Assembly (NCBI RefSeq): GCF_016820655.1
Contig: NZ_WSFT01000009.1
Coordinates: forward strand, 1-55,719
Direction: 5' to 3'
Origin: Anaeromonas frigoriresistens
Lineage (GTDB): Bacteria > Bacillota > Clostridia > Tissierellales > SIT17
DNA: 55,719 nt
Under the pieces are notes generated by a model. The model was not told where the DNA came from, ran no database searches, and worked only from the letters and a program-made list of their open reading frames with translations. A program made the position numbers and the translations under genes. Numbering within the stretch: position 1 is the stretch's first letter; the number at the start of each line of letters is the position of its first letter. Below, in pieces: positions 54,296 to 55,719 of this stretch.

Positions 54296-55264
54296 TCAAT
54301 CATTATCCCTTAATGCTTTTTCAACAAAAGTACTAACCTTTTCCGTACAAATTTTGCAATCATCTTTATCTATACAACAAGGGTTTACATGGACTAATAC
54401 ACTCTTAATGTTTTCAATTCGTTCATAAACTATAGCCTCTACATCTTCAGCTATATCATGTCCTTGACTAACAGTTATGTCAGGATCTACTGCTATCTCT
54501 ATATCTACATAAGCCATAGATCCGTGCTTTCTTGCTTTGATATCATTTACTGTTTTAACTCCTGTGTGAGTCATTACTGCATTTACTATTTTAATTAATT
54601 TTTCTTCCTCTAAAGATTCATCCATTAACTCATTAGTTCCCTTTACAAATATCTCTACTCCAACCTTTACTACTATAATGGACACTAGAACTCCTGCTAC
54701 AGGATCTAAGAAGCTGTATCCTAGTCTAGCACCTAATATACCAACTAATGCAGCTATTGAGGATAATGCATCGGAGCGATGATGCCATGCATCGGCTATC
54801 AAAACATCACTATTTATTTTCTTCCCAGCTCTTAGTGAGATTCTATATTGTATCTCCTTTACTACTATTGATATTATTGCTGCCCATATAGCAGCTATTC
54901 CTGGTACTTCTGCCCCACCACTAAATATTAGCTTAATGGAGTTATATCCTATGTTTAATCCTACCGCAATTAATAGTACAGATAATAGAAATGTGGCAAT
55001 AGTTTCTGCTTTTTCATGGCCATATTGATGCTCTAAATCTTCTGGTTTTTTGGCAATAAAAAGACCTACTATTATACCTAATGAACTACCCACATCAGAA
55101 ATACTATGTATACCATCGGCAAGCATCGCATTAGAGTTTGATATTATACCTATAACTACCTTTAATACAGATAAAATTATATTTAATATTATAGTTATCC
55201 ATATTACTCTTTGACCTAATTTATATCTATCTTCTTTATTTATTATTTCTCCCAATTTATTCAC
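54296..55264 (-). CDS. Cation diffusion facilitator (CDF) metal transporter
   Basis: The 322-residue protein has six spans. The transport-site motifs are 'MLADGIHSISDVGSS' (D-x-x-H-x-x-x-D) and 'DAWHHRSDALSS' (H-x-x-x-D). The cytoplasmic domain shows the metal-binding fold ('HGSMAYVDIEIAVDPDITV'), and the end is Cys-rich ('CCIDKDDCKICTEKV'), which is not usual. It exports Zn2+, Fe2+ or similar. The start may be TTG three codons after the GTG used here. It stands alone beside a redox operon. Confidence 0.9.
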   Translation of the reverse strand: MNKLGEIINKEDRYKLGQRVIWITIILNIILSVLKVVIGIISNSNAMLADGIHSISDVGSSLGIIVGLFIAKKPEDLEHQYGHEKAETIATFLLSVLLIAVGLNIGYNSIKLIFSGGAEVPGIAAIWAAIISIVVKEIQYRISLRAGKKINSDVLIADAWHHRSDALSSIAALVGILGARLGYSFLDPVAGVLVSIIVVKVGVEIFVKGTNELMDESLEEEKLIKIVNAVMTHTGVKTVNDIKARKHGSMAYVDIEIAVDPDITVSQGHDIAEDVEAIVYERIENIKSVLVHVNPCCIDKDDCKICTEKVSTFVEKALRDND

Positions 55265-55354
55265 CCCATATTAAAAGTCTTATAATATTATACAATACTT
55301 TAGATGATAATAAACTATATTGATTAACTTACCCTATTTAAATAAATATAAAGG

Positions 55355-55383
55355 TTGGGTAAAAATAAAATATAGTGTATAAT
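55355..55383 (+). promoter_or_regulatory. Promoter of the DUF1858 gene
   Basis: TTGGGT is followed by 17 nt and TATAAT with an upstream TG (extended -10). A TTACCC/GGGTAA inverted repeat (55329-55334 and 55357-55362) overlaps the -35, but the spacing is wide and it may be chance. Confidence 0.6.
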
Positions 55384-55428
55384 AAATATACTAAGTAATA
55401 AGAATTTTTTATTAAGGAGGAATCTCAA

Positions 55429-55614
55429 TTGGCTATAACTAAAGATATGCTTATTGGTGAAATACTAAGAGAAAGATCAGATGCACCACAAATCTTAATG
55501 AGATTTGGTATGGGTTGCGTTGGCTGACCTGCTTCCCAAATGGAATCCTTAGAGCAGGCTGCTCAAGTTCATGGTTTAGATGTTGACGAATTACTTAAAG
55601 CATTAAATGAGTAA
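55429..55614 (+). CDS. DUF1858 (hybrid-cluster-associated redox domain) selenoprotein
   Basis: The 61-residue protein begins at TTG with AAGGAGG 8 nt upstream. An in-frame UGA (55525-55527, residue 33) gives GMGCVG-U-PASQ, where family members read GMGC-x-x-C. The UGA thus replaces the second Cys of a redox pair and creates a Cys-Sec pair. The remainder (SLEQAAQVHGLDVDELLKALNE) fits the family to the end. The role is probably a small thiol/selenol redox protein near metal or Fe-S proteins. A SECIS-like hairpin follows the UGA. Confidence 0.88.
55552..55564 (+). promoter_or_regulatory. SECIS-like hairpin downstream of the DUF1858 UGA
   Basis: GAGCA-GGC-UGCUC (5-bp stem, 3-nt loop starting with G) has its loop 30-32 nt after the UGA. 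It fits a bacterial SECIS, although the stem is short. A longer CCUGCU/AGCAGG pairing (starting right after the UGA) is an alternative fold. Confidence 0.5.
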
Positions 55615-55620
55615 ATAACT

Positions 55621-55648
55621 AAGACCCAGTGTATATACACTGGGTCTT
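55621..55648. terminator. Bidirectional terminator
   Basis: A 28-bp perfect palindrome (arms AAGACCCAGTGTAT and ATACACTGGGTCTT) lies between the convergent DUF1858 and glutaredoxin-like genes. Confidence 0.85.
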
Positions 55649-55657
55649 TCTATATTA

Positions 55658-55719
55658 TTATAGTAATTCTTCTAATCTATTTTTATCGAATCCTACCATT
55701 TCTTCTCCATCAACTATGA
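55658..55719 (-). CDS. Glutaredoxin/NrdH-like protein, C-terminal end only
   Basis: The visible minus-strand frame ends 'IVDGEEMVGFDKNRLEELL' at TAA 55658-55660 and continues past the window edge. The V-D-G-E-x-x-V-G-F-D pattern is the end of small glutaredoxin-like (YruB/NrdH) proteins. The active-site part is outside the window, so its Cys or Sec state cannot be seen. Confidence 0.6.
   Translation of the reverse strand, partial: IVDGEEMVGFDKNRLEELL

Noticed and set aside
1-55719. CRISPR arrays, prophage, integrases, rRNA and tRNA genes
   Set aside because: I looked for regularly spaced repeats, phage structural genes, recombinases and RNA gene signatures and saw none.

Overview
The window is AT-rich, genes are tightly packed, and nearly all of them lie on the minus strand. 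Several things point to a spore-forming, amino-acid-fermenting anaerobe of the Clostridia/Tissierellia type: sporulation and germination genes (gerA/gerB/gerC, sleB-ypeB, spoIIR, a SPOCS-LysM protein, a SpoIID-amidase fusion), an adenosylcobalamin/SAM-dependent lysine fermentation operon, oxygen- and metal-stress genes, and in-frame UGA codons best read as selenocysteine. I see no rRNA, tRNA or CRISPR array. The species is an inference; no taxonomic marker gene is present.

Layout. 1-3.8 kb: small hypothetical genes, then a BlaI/BlaR1-type repressor and membrane metalloprotease with two palindromic operators. 3.8-13.5 kb: the lysine degradation operon kdd-kamA-kamB-kamC-kamD-kamE, read leftward from a clear sigma-54 promoter. 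Its likely activator is encoded just upstream, and a palindrome in the activator leader recurs in degenerate form upstream of the operon promoter. 13.6-16.6 kb: an FtsX/MacB-type ABC exporter. 16.7-23.8 kb: spore germination and cortex lysis genes plus spoIIR. 23.87-24.0 kb: a compact structured, terminator-ended element of unknown identity. 24.1-29.6 kb: a GntR regulator, ispE, a SPOCS/LysM spore protein, veg, and the SpoIID-amidase fusion. 29.8-31.6 kb: an H-NOX chemoreceptor on the plus strand. 31.6-45.3 kb: an accessory-looking stretch of small membrane proteins, lipoproteins, acetyltransferases (including AAC(3)), an MFS and an ABC-2 exporter, RidA, an LUD protein and decayed genes. 45.3-55.7 kb: a metal and thiol-redox region with CorA, CsoR, CopZ, CopA, Mrp, a HesB-like protein, CcdA-TlpA-Lgt-like, a CDF transporter, a DUF1858 protein and a truncated glutaredoxin-like gene.

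The most striking result is three apparent selenoprotein genes within about 6 kb. They are a CopA copper ATPase whose first HMA metal-binding motif reads GMT-U-AAC, a HesB/IscA-like protein with GFG-U-GGP, and a DUF1858 protein with GCVG-U-PAS. In each, the UGA sits where family members carry a metal- or redox-active cysteine. In each, a short hairpin with a G-containing apical loop lies about 25-32 nt downstream, as in bacterial SECIS elements. The first two have CsoR-type inverted repeats near their promoters, and so does the neighbouring ccdA-tlpA-lgt operon. This suggests a shared metal or sulfur stress regulon that uses selenocysteine. No selenocysteine machinery (selA, selB, selC, selD) is in the window, so it would have to lie elsewhere in the genome.
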